Shown here: piece after piece, positions 1 through 7,649 of the stretch | How positions within the stretch are numbered: position 1 is the first letter of the stretch | Layout of the letters: every line of letters starts with the position of its first letter | Assembly: GCA_017964865.1 (NCBI GenBank) | Contig: JAGCRE010000089.1 | Coordinates: 1-10,214, forward strand | Direction of reading: 5' to 3' | From: Alphaproteobacteria bacterium | GTDB lineage: Bacteria > Pseudomonadota > Alphaproteobacteria > Rs-D84 | DNA length: 10,214 nucleotides | Translations under genes and position numbers: made by a program | The notes under the pieces: model-generated | Database searches by the model: none | What the model was told of the DNA's origin: nothing | The model's input: only the letters and a program-made list of their open reading frames with translations

Positions 1-133
1 GTTCTGAAACCGATTCGAAAATTGGGCCAAACATACGGCATGGACCACACCATGATGCCCAAAAGTCAACCAATGTTATACCATTGCCAGTTAATTCGGC
101 AAAGTTTTCGTCATTTGCGTGTTTAAGTGCCAT
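1..133 (-). CDS. trxA: Thioredoxin, N-terminal part (runs off the window edge)
   Basis: This reading frame is short and cut by the window start; it was found by translating the reverse complement. The 44 visible codons begin [14 protein letters not shown] and continue through [16 protein letters not shown], which holds the classical thioredoxin WCGPC redox motif with the usual FWA-W context before it. The protein would be a cytoplasmic disulfide reductase kept reduced by thioredoxin reductase. The ATG at 133-131 is preceded by AAGGAG (142-147 on the plus strand) at 8-nt spacing, the best ribosome binding site in the window, so the start is secure. The gene diverges from sufS. The second half, with the cis-Pro loop, lies outside the window, so a thioredoxin-like relative cannot be fully excluded. 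Confidence 0.93.
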   Translation of the reverse strand, partial: MALKHANDENFAELTGNGITLVDFWASWCGPCRMFGPIFESVSE

Positions 134-141
134 GTTTTTTT

Positions 142-147
142 CTCCTT
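142..147 (-). promoter_or_regulatory. Shine-Dalgarno sequence of trxA
   Basis: AAGGAG reads on the minus strand, 8 nt before the trxA ATG. It is much stronger than the sites in front of the plus-strand genes, which suggests high translation of thioredoxin. Confidence 0.85.
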
Positions 148-152
148 GGTTG

Positions 153-180
153 TTGATATTCGGGCAAAGTGTATTATAAT
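153..180 (+). promoter_or_regulatory. Promoter for the sufS-sufT-sufE-ftsL-ftsI transcript
   Basis: TTGATA (153-158), a 16-bp spacer and a perfect TATAAT (175-180) form a good sigma-70-type promoter. The predicted transcript start is near 187, giving a leader of about 22 nt before the sufS ATG at 209. No other convincing promoter is seen before ftsI ends. No Fur, IscR or other operator could be identified by eye. Confidence 0.65.
173..178 (-). promoter_or_regulatory. -10 element of the divergent trxA promoter
   Basis: Bases 173-180 read ATTATAAT, a perfect palindrome, so the minus strand also carries TATAAT (plus positions 173-178). A transcript would start near 166 and leave about 33 nt of leader including the trxA Shine-Dalgarno. 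The matching -35 is poor: only TTCTCT-like sequence around 195-200. The assignment therefore rests on the -10 and its position. Confidence 0.5.
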
Positions 181-208
181 CGTCAAAAAAAGCAAGAGAA
201 AACATAAA

Positions 209-1312
209 ATGAATAAAATCATATACTTAGATGCCGCAGCCAGTGCATTAAAGCCAAATGCGGTTATTGATGCAGAACGTGACTTTCTGGTTAACTCTTA
301 CGCTAACACTGGGCGGGGGGTATGCGTGCGTTCCGCTATGGCGGATAAAATGCTAAGCGATGCACGTCGTTTTGTCGCAGATTTTATTCATGCAAAACCG
401 ACCCAGGTTATATTTACATCGGGCACAACAGATGCAATGAATCGAATCGTCAATATTGTGTGTGGTTTGCGTTCGATTAAAACGGTGGCGGTGTCTGATA
501 TTGATCATCACAGTGCACGTATGCCTTGGGAAAATGTTACAAGAAATAGTAATGTAAAATTGGTTAAAATACCATTAACCGAAAATTACGATATTGATTA
601 TGACAAATTGCCAAATGTCGATGTGATGGTTATTACAGCAATGTCTAATGTGTTGGGTGTGCCACAAGATGTTGAAAAAATTATCGCAAATGCACACCGG
701 CAAAATCCAAATGTTATAACGATTGTTGATGCGGCCCAATATGTTGCACACAACCAAATTGATGTTGATGCGTGGGGGTGCGACTTCCTGTGTTTTTCGG
801 GACACAAGATTGCTAGTGACACCGGGGTTGGGGTAATGTATATAAAAAATCCAGATTCGTTTTTGCCCGATAAATTTGGTGGTGGTATGGTGCAAACAAT
901 ATCGGGTGACAATTGGTTAATTGACGAATCGCCCAATAAGTTTGAAGCCGGAACATTGCCATTAACCCAGATTGCAGGTTTGCCCACCGCGATTGCTGAA
1001 TGGCAAAAATGGTCGGGTGGGGTGGACATTATTAATTATATATATGATGAATTATCAAAGATGCCACGTATAAAGTTGTTAACGAATCGCGACGCAAAAA
1101 TCATATCGTTTGTTGTTAATGATATGCATGTGTTGGACTTTGGTGCGTTGATTGGTGCAAAAAATGTTTGTGTGCGTGTGGGCAATATGTGTGCGTCGTG
1201 GATACATGCTGCTATGAATGTGCCGGGGTCGATTCGAATTTCTGTGGGTCCATGGAATACAATAGAAGACGCCAAAACAGTTGTTGAAATAATTCGGGGG
1301 ATTGTTGCGTAA
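209..1312 (+). CDS. sufS: Cysteine desulfurase, SufS type
   Basis: PLP-dependent class V aminotransferase fold enzyme that takes sulfur from L-cysteine as a persulfide for Fe-S cluster assembly in the cytoplasm. The protein has 367 residues from ATG 209, against about 406 in E. coli SufS. The N-terminus is [20 protein letters not shown] is the cofactor phosphate region and [11 protein letters not shown] matches the SufS histidine motif. VDAAQ is followed by SGHK with the Schiff-base Lys200. Cys328 in RVGNMCAS is the persulfide cysteine, and Arg343 is the likely substrate carboxylate ligand. The usual RTGHHCA loop is changed to RVGNMCA. An in-frame ATG at 119 is rejected because it would place 30 non-family residues over the promoter and the trxA start. 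The stop overlaps the sufT ATG by one base (TAATG), suggesting coupled translation. Confidence 0.95.
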   Translation: MNKIIYLDAAASALKPNAVIDAERDFLVNSYANTGRGVCVRSAMADKMLSDARRFVADFIHAKPTQVIFTSGTTDAMNRIVNIVCGLRSIKTVAVSDIDHHSARMPWENVTRNSNVKLVKIPLTENYDIDYDKLPNVDVMVITAMSNVLGVPQDVEKIIANAHRQNPNVITIVDAAQYVAHNQIDVDAWGCDFLCFSGHKIASDTGVGVMYIKNPDSFLPDKFGGGMVQTISGDNWLIDESPNKFEAGTLPLTQIAGLPTAIAEWQKWSGGVDIINYIYDELSKMPRIKLLTNRDAKIISFVVNDMHVLDFGALIGAKNVCVRVGNMCASWIHAAMNVPGSIRISVGPWNTIEDAKTVVEIIRGIVA

Positions 1313-1626
1313 TGCAGGTTACACGTGATGACATTATTGATGCATTGAAAAAAATATATGATCCCGAAATACCGGTGAATATTTGGGACCTGGGGTTGGT
1401 GTATGATATCGATATTAATGATAAAGAAATTTTAATTAAAATGACATTTACCAGTCCAACATGTCCAATGATGGAAGAAATTTTATCAATGGTAAAACAA
1501 AATGTCGAATCTGTTGTATGCGGGACACCGGTGCGTGTAGAGCTGGTTTGGGACCCACCATGGAATTTATCAATGATGTCTGATGCGGCACGTATTGAAC
1601 TGGATTTGACCGAAGGGGGGTGGTAA
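1312..1626 (+). CDS. sufT: SUF-associated DUF59/MIP18 protein (SufT-like)
   Basis: A 104-residue protein filling one DUF59 (MIP18/PaaD-like) domain. Family hallmarks are clear: YDPEIPVNIWDLGLVY at about residues 16-31, the TSPTCPM motif with Cys51, and a VWDPPW motif at 79-84. Proteins of this family assist maturation of Fe-S proteins, and in alphaproteobacterial suf operons a DUF59 gene commonly follows sufS. Here it starts on the last base of the sufS stop and lies 4 bases before sufE, so joint expression is likely. PaaD of phenylacetate degradation is a relative, but nothing around supports that role. Confidence 0.9.
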   Translation: MQVTRDDIIDALKKIYDPEIPVNIWDLGLVYDIDINDKEILIKMTFTSPTCPMMEEILSMVKQNVESVVCGTPVRVELVWDPPWNLSMMSDAARIELDLTEGGW

Positions 1627-1630
1627 TAAA

Positions 1631-1993
1631 ATGACATACGATGAAATCAAAAATACTTTATTGGCGATTGATGATGCAGCGTTGCGTTTGGAAATGGTGA
1701 TGGATATTGGTAGTCAAATGGACCATGTTCCCGATGGGGCGGTATGCAATGAAATTTTGGGGTGTGCATCGCATGTTGAAATTTGTAGACAAGGTAATCA
1801 ATTCTTTGGCGTTGCCGATTCGGCAATTGTGCGTGGAATTGTTGCGATAATGATTGCAATGGTTAACGGAAAATCGCCCAGCGAAATCAAGCAAATGGAC
1901 CTTTTGGGGATGTTTAATGCGTTAAATATCAATATTGGGGCGGGGCGATTAAATGGGGTGAATTCAATGATTCGCTTTTTACAGAATTTATGA
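1631..1993 (+). CDS. sufE: Cysteine desulfuration protein SufE
   Basis: SufE accepts the persulfide sulfur from SufS on its own cysteine and raises desulfurase activity. The 120-residue product has the SufE core: an N-terminal helical segment, DHVPDGAVCNEILGCASHV with the acceptor Cys45 in the G-C-x-S motif, then KSPSEIKQMD and a C-terminal helix ending GVNSMIRFLQNL. It is somewhat shorter than E. coli SufE (about 138 residues). A second cysteine (Cys39) precedes the catalytic one. Position right after sufS-sufT supports the call. The TGA stop is followed directly by an in-frame TAA, a tandem stop. Confidence 0.93.
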   Translation: MTYDEIKNTLLAIDDAALRLEMVMDIGSQMDHVPDGAVCNEILGCASHVEICRQGNQFFGVADSAIVRGIVAIMIAMVNGKSPSEIKQMDLLGMFNALNINIGAGRLNGVNSMIRFLQNL

Positions 1994-2026
1994 TAAAATC
2001 ATTAAGAATAAAATCAGGCGTGGGAT

Positions 2027-2314
2027 ATGAACGAAGACGAGAAAATGTATAACATTGGTATATGGGCAATTGGAATCGCCATTGTTATGACGGTCGTGTT
2101 GCAGGTGTGTTACAGAACGCAAAATCGTGTTTTGAAACGTGTGCATGCAGATATTCTTGCCACAAATCGCCAAATTGCAATTGATGAAACAAAATTTGCA
2201 GAATTTGTTTTGCCAACATCACTGCGTGATCGGGTTACGACAATTGTTCCACGTGCAGAAACGATTGGCTTTCATAAAAATATAACAATAAACGAACTGG
2301 CGAATCGAAAATAA
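2027..2314 (+). CDS. ftsL: Cell division protein FtsL-like (small bitopic protein)
   Basis: A 95-residue protein with a short N-terminal cytoplasmic stretch and one membrane span at about residues 9-29 (IGIWAIGIAIVMTVVLQV). A helical, coiled-coil-prone segment at about 32-60 follows, then a C-terminal part (SLRDRVTTIVPRAETIGF) resembling the end of alphaproteobacterial FtsL. FtsL forms a periplasmic complex with FtsB and FtsQ and activates FtsW-FtsI at the septum. Sequence identity alone would be weak. The assignment rests on topology, size and overlap with ftsI (TAATG). The start at 2027 has only a weak CAGG-type site; ATG 2045 is a possible alternative but leaves almost nothing before the membrane span. 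Confidence 0.75.
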   Translation: MNEDEKMYNIGIWAIGIAIVMTVVLQVCYRTQNRVLKRVHADILATNRQIAIDETKFAEFVLPTSLRDRVTTIVPRAETIGFHKNITINELANRK

Positions 2315-3951
2315 TGTTTGAAATAGGACACGACATTTTAAAACACAAATTAAAAGATGCACGTGTGCATCGTGATAATGCACGTCGGCTTTCATTTGTG
2401 TTCTTTGTGTTCTATGCTTTGTTTGGGGCATTTATTGTGCGGACGTTGTTTTTGGGAATTGATGGAAATGATGTTCGACGTTACAACGGTGATTCTGGAA
2501 TTGTTTCACGTGCCGACATTGTTGATCGTTGGGGTCGTGATATATTGGCCAAGGATATTATGTCGGGGCATATAATTGTGCGACCGGTTGCAATTGGTGA
2601 CGATGAAAAAAATATCGCAGCACAAACCATACATCAAATCTTGCCATATAAATATCCGTTACAGCGGGCATTAGAATTGGTGAATTCTGACCGAAAATTT
2701 GTATATTTGGAAAAAAATGCCAGCGATGAACATCGCAAGATAATCAAAGAATCTAAACTTTATGGGCATGGTTTTGATATTGAACCGGTGCAAATGCGTA
2801 AGTATCCAAAACGTCGTCTGTTTTCACATGTTGTCGGGTTTGTTGGTGCGAACAATCATGGACTTGAAGGGGCCGAACGCACATTTGATGAATACTTGGT
2901 TGAAAATACCGACCCGTTGCGGTTGTCGGTTGATACGCGTGTCCAAACGGTCTTTTATGAACAGTTATCAATCGCAATGAATAAATATGGTGCACGTGGG
3001 GCGATGGGGTTGTTGATGAATTCACGAACTGGTGAAATGGTTGCGATGGTATCTCTGCCAGATTTTGATCCAGAAAATAAAGATTTAGATCCGGTTGCAA
3101 ATCGTATGTTTAAACCAATGCGTGCGTTGTATGAAATGGGGTCTATATTCAAGATATTCAATACCGCACTGGCATATGAAAACGGAATTCACAAAGAATA
3201 CTTTATTGCCAAACCATATAAGTTATACGATAAATTTGGTCGTGTCACAGCGACAATTGGCGACGTTCGTTCGTTCAAACCGCCGCGTCCAAATTTAAAT
3301 GTTGATGAAATTATGTTGCATTCGTGTAATGTGGGCAGTGCACAAATCGCACTTGATTTGCCAGATGGTGCACAGAAAGAATTCTTTCATCGTTTGCATC
3401 TTGATGAACGGTTGGAATTAGAATTTGGAACAACTGAAAAATCATTAATGCCACGTAAATGGGGACCGGTTGAACGTGCGACGGTATCGTTTGGACATGG
3501 TATATCGGTTACACCAATGCATCTGTTGCTGGCGGTGAACGCAATGACAAATGGTGGTATATATGTGTATCCAACATTACAGCGAAGGTCATTAGGTGCG
3601 GTAAACGGTGAACGTGTGTTAAGTCCCGATATTTCTGAAAAACTGCGTGAGATTATGTTTCGTATTACCGAAGAAACCAGTGGTAAAAAAGCCCAGGTTA
3701 AGGGTATTGCTATTGGTGGTAAAACGGCGACTGCGGAAAAACGTGACGCAAATGGTAAAATTGATAAAACGCGGAATTTAACAGCATTTGCGGGGGTGTT
3801 CCCGATAAATGCACCACAATATGTTTTGTTGGTGATATTGGATGAACCAAAGGCGGTCAAAGAATCTTTTGGTCTGCGGACGGCGGCGTGGAATGCGGTG
3901 CCGACGGCGGGAAAAATCATTGATGGGATACTGCCTTTGCTTTTTGAATAA
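2314..3951 (+). CDS. ftsI: Septal peptidoglycan transpeptidase FtsI (PBP3)
   Basis: Class B penicillin-binding protein that cross-links septal peptidoglycan together with FtsW. The 545-residue product has a cytoplasmic head, one membrane anchor at about residues 26-49, a PBP dimerisation domain with DRWGRDILA and GLEGAERTFDEYL, and a C-terminal transpeptidase domain from about residue 225. Catalytic motifs are SIFK (nucleophile Ser277, Lys280) within YEMGSIFK, SCN (Ser337, Asn339), and GGKTATAEK at 468-476, where the usual KTG is KTA (Ala472). The FAGVFP and ILDEPK segments near the end are typical. The adjacent ftsL favours FtsI over the elongation enzyme PBP2. It begins on the ftsL stop codon, so translation is probably coupled. 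Confidence 0.93.
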   Translation: MFEIGHDILKHKLKDARVHRDNARRLSFVFFVFYALFGAFIVRTLFLGIDGNDVRRYNGDSGIVSRADIVDRWGRDILAKDIMSGHIIVRPVAIGDDEKNIAAQTIHQILPYKYPLQRALELVNSDRKFVYLEKNASDEHRKIIKESKLYGHGFDIEPVQMRKYPKRRLFSHVVGFVGANNHGLEGAERTFDEYLVENTDPLRLSVDTRVQTVFYEQLSIAMNKYGARGAMGLLMNSRTGEMVAMVSLPDFDPENKDLDPVANRMFKPMRALYEMGSIFKIFNTALAYENGIHKEYFIAKPYKLYDKFGRVTATIGDVRSFKPPRPNLNVDEIMLHSCNVGSAQIALDLPDGAQKEFFHRLHLDERLELEFGTTEKSLMPRKWGPVERATVSFGHGISVTPMHLLLAVNAMTNGGIYVYPTLQRRSLGAVNGERVLSPDISEKLREIMFRITEETSGKKAQVKGIAIGGKTATAEKRDANGKIDKTRNLTAFAGVFPINAPQYVLLVILDEPKAVKESFGLRTAAWNAVPTAGKIIDGILPLLFE

Positions 3952-3965
3952 AATTATATTATAAT
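3937..3965 (+). promoter_or_regulatory. Promoter for the recJ-nrnA-lolA-tatB-tatC transcript
   Basis: TTGCTT (3937-3942) inside the last ftsI codons, a 17-bp spacer and TATAAT (3960-3965) fit a sigma-70-type promoter. Transcription would begin near 3972, about 20 nt before the recJ GTG. No terminator hairpin with a T-run is visible between ftsI and recJ, so read-through from upstream is also possible. Confidence 0.6.
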
Positions 3966-3992
3966 ACCCCTGATAATAAAAAAGAGAACATA

Positions 3993-5756
3993 GTGAAACA
4001 AATAGTGGAAAAATCCATGCTTGGTCGGGCATGGGTGATTGATGCGTATGAAAATTCAGATGATAACACATATGCGACCGACCATTTGGTGGAAAAAATT
4101 CTGTCCAGTCGTGGCATTGTTGATTCTGCAGATGTTACAGAATTTTTAAACCCCAGTGTTAAATATATGCCCAATCCGTCCACATTACGTGATATGGATG
4201 TAGCGGTGCGTATAATTGCCGATGCTGTTTTGGCACACGATAAAATTGCAGTCTATGGTGATTACGATGTTGACGGTATAACCGCAACAGCGATAATGAT
4301 AAAATACCTGCGGACGATGGGGGCGGATGTTATTTGGCACCTGCCGACACGTGAAGGCGAAGGTTATGGTTTAAATATTTCTGCAATTGATGAAATCGCA
4401 AATAATGGTGCAAAACTGATAATCACTGTTGATTGCGGAATAAGTGGCATAGCCGAGGTTAAACATGCCAAAGAAATTGGTTTGACCGTTGTCGTTACCG
4501 ACCACCATTCCCCAGATGATGAATTGCCCCCCGCTGATGCAGTTGTGAATCCAAAACGCAGTGACGATACATCTGGGGTTGAATATATGGCCGGTGTTGG
4601 TGTTGCGTTTATGACATTGGTTGCATTACGTCGCGAATTAAAATCGCGTGATATAAGTGATGAATTACGTGAAAAAATTGCAAATACAGATTTGCGTGAT
4701 TATCTGGACTTTGTCGCGTTGGGAACAATCTGTGATACGATGCCATTGATAAAACAGAACAGGGCGTTTGTAAAATCGGGCCTTAAAATTATGAACCGTC
4801 GCCAGAATCTGGGACTGCGTGTTTTAATGGATGTGGCAAAGGTTAAAAATGCAACAGTATATGCAGCGGGATTTGTGATTGGACCACGTCTTAATGCCGC
4901 CGGACGTTTAGAATCGGCAGCACCTGCATTAGATTTGTTGTTGACCGATAATCAATTAATTGCGGCTGATTTGGCAGACAAATTAGATAAATTAAACCAG
5001 AAACGTATTGATATCCAGAATTCAATAATGTTGCGTGCAACCGAAATGGCAGATGTATGTTGTGCGTCTGGAAAACATAGTTTGTTTATTTGTGGCGAAA
5101 ATTGGAATGGTGGTGTTATGGGAATAATTGCCGGCCGTTTAAAAGATAAATACAATATGCCATCTTGTGTTGCGACAAAAAGCGATGGAATTATAAATGG
5201 ATCTGGGCGTTCAATTGCGTGTGTCAATTTGGGGGGCATTATTCACCAGGCTTTATTGGCCGGCATTTTAACCGAAGGTGGTGGACATGCCGCAGCCGCA
5301 GGATTTTCATTAAAGGCGGACCAGGAAAATGATTTTTGTGATTTCCTGGAAAAGGCAGTTTTGGAACAACTAAATGGCAAATCGCCCATGGGGGAAACAT
5401 CGGTTGATGCAGAAATGGATGCGACCGGGGCAACATTGGATTTGGTTGAGAAAATGTCGGTCCTTGAACCATTTGGCCAGGGCAACCCAGAACCAACACT
5501 TGTGTTACATGGGGCAATGTTGGGTTTTGTTAAAACAATGGGAAATGGTTCCCACGTGTGTGGAAATTTGACAACCAGTCGTGGAAACCAATTATCGTTT
5601 GTTGGGTATAACCTGGTTGGGACGCCAGTTGGTGATTTTTTACTGGACGGGACAAATAGAAACACTAAAATATTAGTATTAGGCAAATTAAAGAAAAACG
5701 AGTATAACGGTCGTGTTACGCCTCAATTTTCTTTGGAAGATATTGCGTTGGGATAA
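3993..5756 (+). CDS. recJ: Single-stranded-DNA-specific exonuclease RecJ
   Basis: RecJ is a 5'-to-3' single-strand DNA exonuclease acting in recombination and mismatch or base-excision repair. The 587-residue protein carries the DHH-family metal motifs in order: GDYDVDG at 89-95, ITVDCGISG, TDHH with Asp170-His171-His172, and the catalytic-core FVALGTICDTMPL region. GPRLNAAGRLE is a strong RecJ signature, and GGGHAAAAGF (429-438) is the DHHA1 domain motif. A C-terminal OB-fold region with EPFGQGNPEP follows. The GTG start at 3993 gives VEKSMLGRAWV, matching the usual RecJ N-terminus, with a weak AAGAG site upstream; ATG 4017 would cut into that. The stop codon abuts the next ATG with no gap. 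Confidence 0.96.
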   Translation: MKQIVEKSMLGRAWVIDAYENSDDNTYATDHLVEKILSSRGIVDSADVTEFLNPSVKYMPNPSTLRDMDVAVRIIADAVLAHDKIAVYGDYDVDGITATAIMIKYLRTMGADVIWHLPTREGEGYGLNISAIDEIANNGAKLIITVDCGISGIAEVKHAKEIGLTVVVTDHHSPDDELPPADAVVNPKRSDDTSGVEYMAGVGVAFMTLVALRRELKSRDISDELREKIANTDLRDYLDFVALGTICDTMPLIKQNRAFVKSGLKIMNRRQNLGLRVLMDVAKVKNATVYAAGFVIGPRLNAAGRLESAAPALDLLLTDNQLIAADLADKLDKLNQKRIDIQNSIMLRATEMADVCCASGKHSLFICGENWNGGVMGIIAGRLKDKYNMPSCVATKSDGIINGSGRSIACVNLGGIIHQALLAGILTEGGGHAAAAGFSLKADQENDFCDFLEKAVLEQLNGKSPMGETSVDAEMDATGATLDLVEKMSVLEPFGQGNPEPTLVLHGAMLGFVKTMGNGSHVCGNLTTSRGNQLSFVGYNLVGTPVGDFLLDGTNRNTKILVLGKLKKNEYNGRVTPQFSLEDIALG

Positions 5757-6710
5757 ATGAAACAAAATATAAAAATCTTGGACGAAAAATTACGTAATGC
5801 GAAAAGCATTGCAATAATGGCACATAAAAATCCAGATGGCGATGCGTTGTGTTCTGTGCTGGCGTTGTCGCATTTGATTGAAAAAAATTATGGTATCAAA
5901 TGCGTGTGTATATATGACGGAAACGCACCGGACTATTTGGATAATGTTCCATTACGTAAAGAAATGCATGCGTGGTCGCATTTGGAAATATCTAATCCGT
6001 TTGATGTTGCAATCTTGGTGGACTATGGTGCGGAGCACCAGGTTGGTGGTCCGTTGGAAATTGTTAAAAATGCCCATTACGTTATTGAAATTGATCATCA
6101 TAAAAACGATAACAAAATTGCAACATTGTGTTTGGATGATGAAAATGCCGACGCGGTGGCGGTCGTGTTGTATCAAATTATGAAAAATGCAAAATGGCAA
6201 GATGATATTGATGTGCGTGATTTAATGGCAATTTCAATTTTGACAGACACCGGGAATTTCAAATTTGCAAAACAGCCCGAAACATTATCGATAATGGCCG
6301 ATTTAATTGCGGGCGGTGTTTCAATTCGTCGATTGGTTGAATTAATGAATAACAAACCACGCAAGGCTGTGCTGGTTGAAGCACGTGCAGCTGGGGCGGC
6401 TGAATTTTTCTATCACAATCGTTTGGCGGTGGCGATAATTAATCGTCGTGATTATCGCGATATGGACGGACGTGGTGAAATGGTGTTGAATTTGCTGGGG
6501 CAAATTCATGGGGTTGAATATATTGTTCTGTTAAAGGAACAGAAAGAAAATCAAATCGGTATTTCAATACGCAGTCGCGGTGCCGCGATTGATGGTATTG
6601 CAACATCGTTTGGTGGTGGTGGACATACCCAGGCCGCTGGGGCAGTTGTGCGTGGGGAATCGCTGGAAAATGTTCGTGAAAAAATAATAAATGCGTTTAA
6701 GGGAATGTAG
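5757..6710 (+). CDS. nrnA: DHH-family phosphoesterase, NrnA-like (oligoribonuclease / pAp phosphatase)
   Basis: A 317-residue protein of the DHH/DHHA1 family, smaller than RecJ and without its OB region. Motifs: AHKNPDGDA (22-30) for metal binding, LVDYGAEHQ with Asp89, EIDHHKNDNK with Asp113-His114-His115, ILTDTGNFKF (161-170), and a C-terminal DHHA1 domain ending in FGGGGHTQAAGA (285-296). NrnA-type enzymes degrade short RNA oligonucleotides and dephosphorylate 3'-phosphoadenosine 5'-phosphate. The sequence alone cannot tell which substrate dominates here, and other DHH subfamilies such as cyclic-dinucleotide phosphodiesterases share these motifs; none of their extra domains is present. It starts immediately after the recJ stop, so it depends on recJ transcription and probably on coupled translation. 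Confidence 0.88.
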   Translation: MKQNIKILDEKLRNAKSIAIMAHKNPDGDALCSVLALSHLIEKNYGIKCVCIYDGNAPDYLDNVPLRKEMHAWSHLEISNPFDVAILVDYGAEHQVGGPLEIVKNAHYVIEIDHHKNDNKIATLCLDDENADAVAVVLYQIMKNAKWQDDIDVRDLMAISILTDTGNFKFAKQPETLSIMADLIAGGVSIRRLVELMNNKPRKAVLVEARAAGAAEFFYHNRLAVAIINRRDYRDMDGRGEMVLNLLGQIHGVEYIVLLKEQKENQIGISIRSRGAAIDGIATSFGGGGHTQAAGAVVRGESLENVREKIINAFKGM

Positions 6711-6713
6711 AAA

Positions 6714-7328
6714 ATGAAAAAATTATTTTTGGCAATTTTAACAATCTTTGTTTGCAATACGTCATTTGCGGTTGTTGATGATGCGTTGGTTGGTCGTGCG
6801 GAAAAATACCTGAACGGTATATCGGGATTGGCCGGTGATTTTGTCCAGGTGTCTGGTTCCCGAATGGACAAAGGAACTTTTTCGATGTTACGTCCGGGAC
6901 GTGTGCGTTTGGACTATGACAATATGCCGGTGCAATTAATTGCCGATGGCAAAGATTTATATTTCTTTGACAAATCATTGGATCAAATTACGACGGTGCC
7001 ATTGACCAGCACCCCAGCCGGAATTTTAATCAGGAAAAACATCGATTTGAAAAATTCTGATATTCGTGTTGTGGAAACAAAAACAGATGCAAATACTTTT
7101 TCATTAAAGATGAATTTACGTGGCCAGGAAGGTTTGGGACATATGACCGTTGTGTTTGATTCTAAACCGGTTAAATTAAATTCGTGGAGTGTTGTTGATG
7201 CAACAGGGGCCAAGACAGATGTTGTGTTTAATGGTCTGCATCCAAAAACAAGTTTTGGTAAAAACTATTTCCAAATTCAACGACACAAGACAGTCAGCAC
7301 CAGTGGTGGTGATGATTTCTATGACTAA
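6714..7328 (+). CDS. lolA: Outer-membrane lipoprotein carrier LolA
   Basis: Periplasmic chaperone that receives lipoproteins from the LolCDE transporter and delivers them to the outer membrane. The 204-residue precursor is close to the family length. It has a signal peptide of about 19 residues ending TSFA before VVDD (type I cleavage). The unclosed-barrel segments of the family follow: GDFVQVSGSRMDKGTFSMLRPGRVRLDY, then LIADGKDLYFFDKSLDQIT and TPAGILI. The conserved RPGR(V/F)R-(L/W)-Y core is well kept. It starts 3 bases after nrnA, with AAGGGA a little upstream. A lipoprotein gene lies about 1 kb downstream, a plausible client. Confidence 0.92.
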   Translation: MKKLFLAILTIFVCNTSFAVVDDALVGRAEKYLNGISGLAGDFVQVSGSRMDKGTFSMLRPGRVRLDYDNMPVQLIADGKDLYFFDKSLDQITTVPLTSTPAGILIRKNIDLKNSDIRVVETKTDANTFSLKMNLRGQEGLGHMTVVFDSKPVKLNSWSVVDATGAKTDVVFNGLHPKTSFGKNYFQIQRHKTVSTSGGDDFYD

Positions 7329-7337
7329 GGGGCGATT

Positions 7338-7649
7338 ATGTTTGGAATCAGCATGGCCGAATTTATTGTGATTGTTGTTGTGGCGGTGTTGGTTATACCC
7401 AGTGATAAATGGCCCGATGTTGCCCGTTTTGTTGCAAAGATTGTTAAATTTGTTCGCGGTATTATTTGGAAAATTACCGATGCATCGGAACAAATTAAAA
7501 CACAAATTGATTTGGAAAAACCAATCGATGATTTATTGAAAACCACAACCGACGATATTTTGGCGGACTTTTCATCAAAACGAAAACCCATTAAAAAAGC
7601 ATCTAAGTCGGTTAAAATAAACAAGAAAACAACGGGACGTAAAAAATGA
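7338..7649 (+). CDS. tatB: Twin-arginine translocase subunit, TatB-like
   Basis: A 103-residue TatA/TatB family protein. It has an N-terminal membrane helix (about 6-20), an amphipathic helix along the membrane (about 24-50, KWPDVARFVAKIVKFV), and a polar C-terminal tail rich in lysine. Glu8 in MFGISMAEF is the TatB-type residue, where TatA normally has a polar Gln-like residue, so I call it TatB. TatB receives RR-signal precursors together with TatC at the inner membrane. The Gly-Pro hinge usual after the first helix is reduced to Ile20-Pro21. The ribosome binding site AGGGG (7328-7332) is good, at 5-nt spacing. The last 4 bases overlap tatC (ATGA). A separate TatA gene is not seen here, so a dual TatA/B role is possible. 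Confidence 0.82.
   Translation: MFGISMAEFIVIVVVAVLVIPSDKWPDVARFVAKIVKFVRGIIWKITDASEQIKTQIDLEKPIDDLLKTTTDDILADFSSKRKPIKKASKSVKINKKTTGRKK

Noticed and set aside
119..208. N-terminal extension of sufS from ATG 119
   Set aside because: It would overlap the trxA start and the sufS promoter, and the residues do not belong to the SufS family. ATG 209 gives the normal N-terminus.
598..1029. Minus-strand open frame of 143 codons opposite sufS
   Set aside because: It lies wholly inside sufS, which has full family motifs, and has no ribosome binding site or known domain.
1991..1996. TGA-TAA tandem stop after sufE as a sign that TGA codes for Trp
   Set aside because: tatB also ends at TGA exactly where tatC begins, and Trp residues use TGG, so TGA acts as a normal stop.
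2555..2575. TATAAT hexamer inside ftsI near 2569
   Set aside because: No -35 at proper distance and no start codon with a recognisable gene follows. Such hexamers are expected by chance in AT-rich coding sequence.
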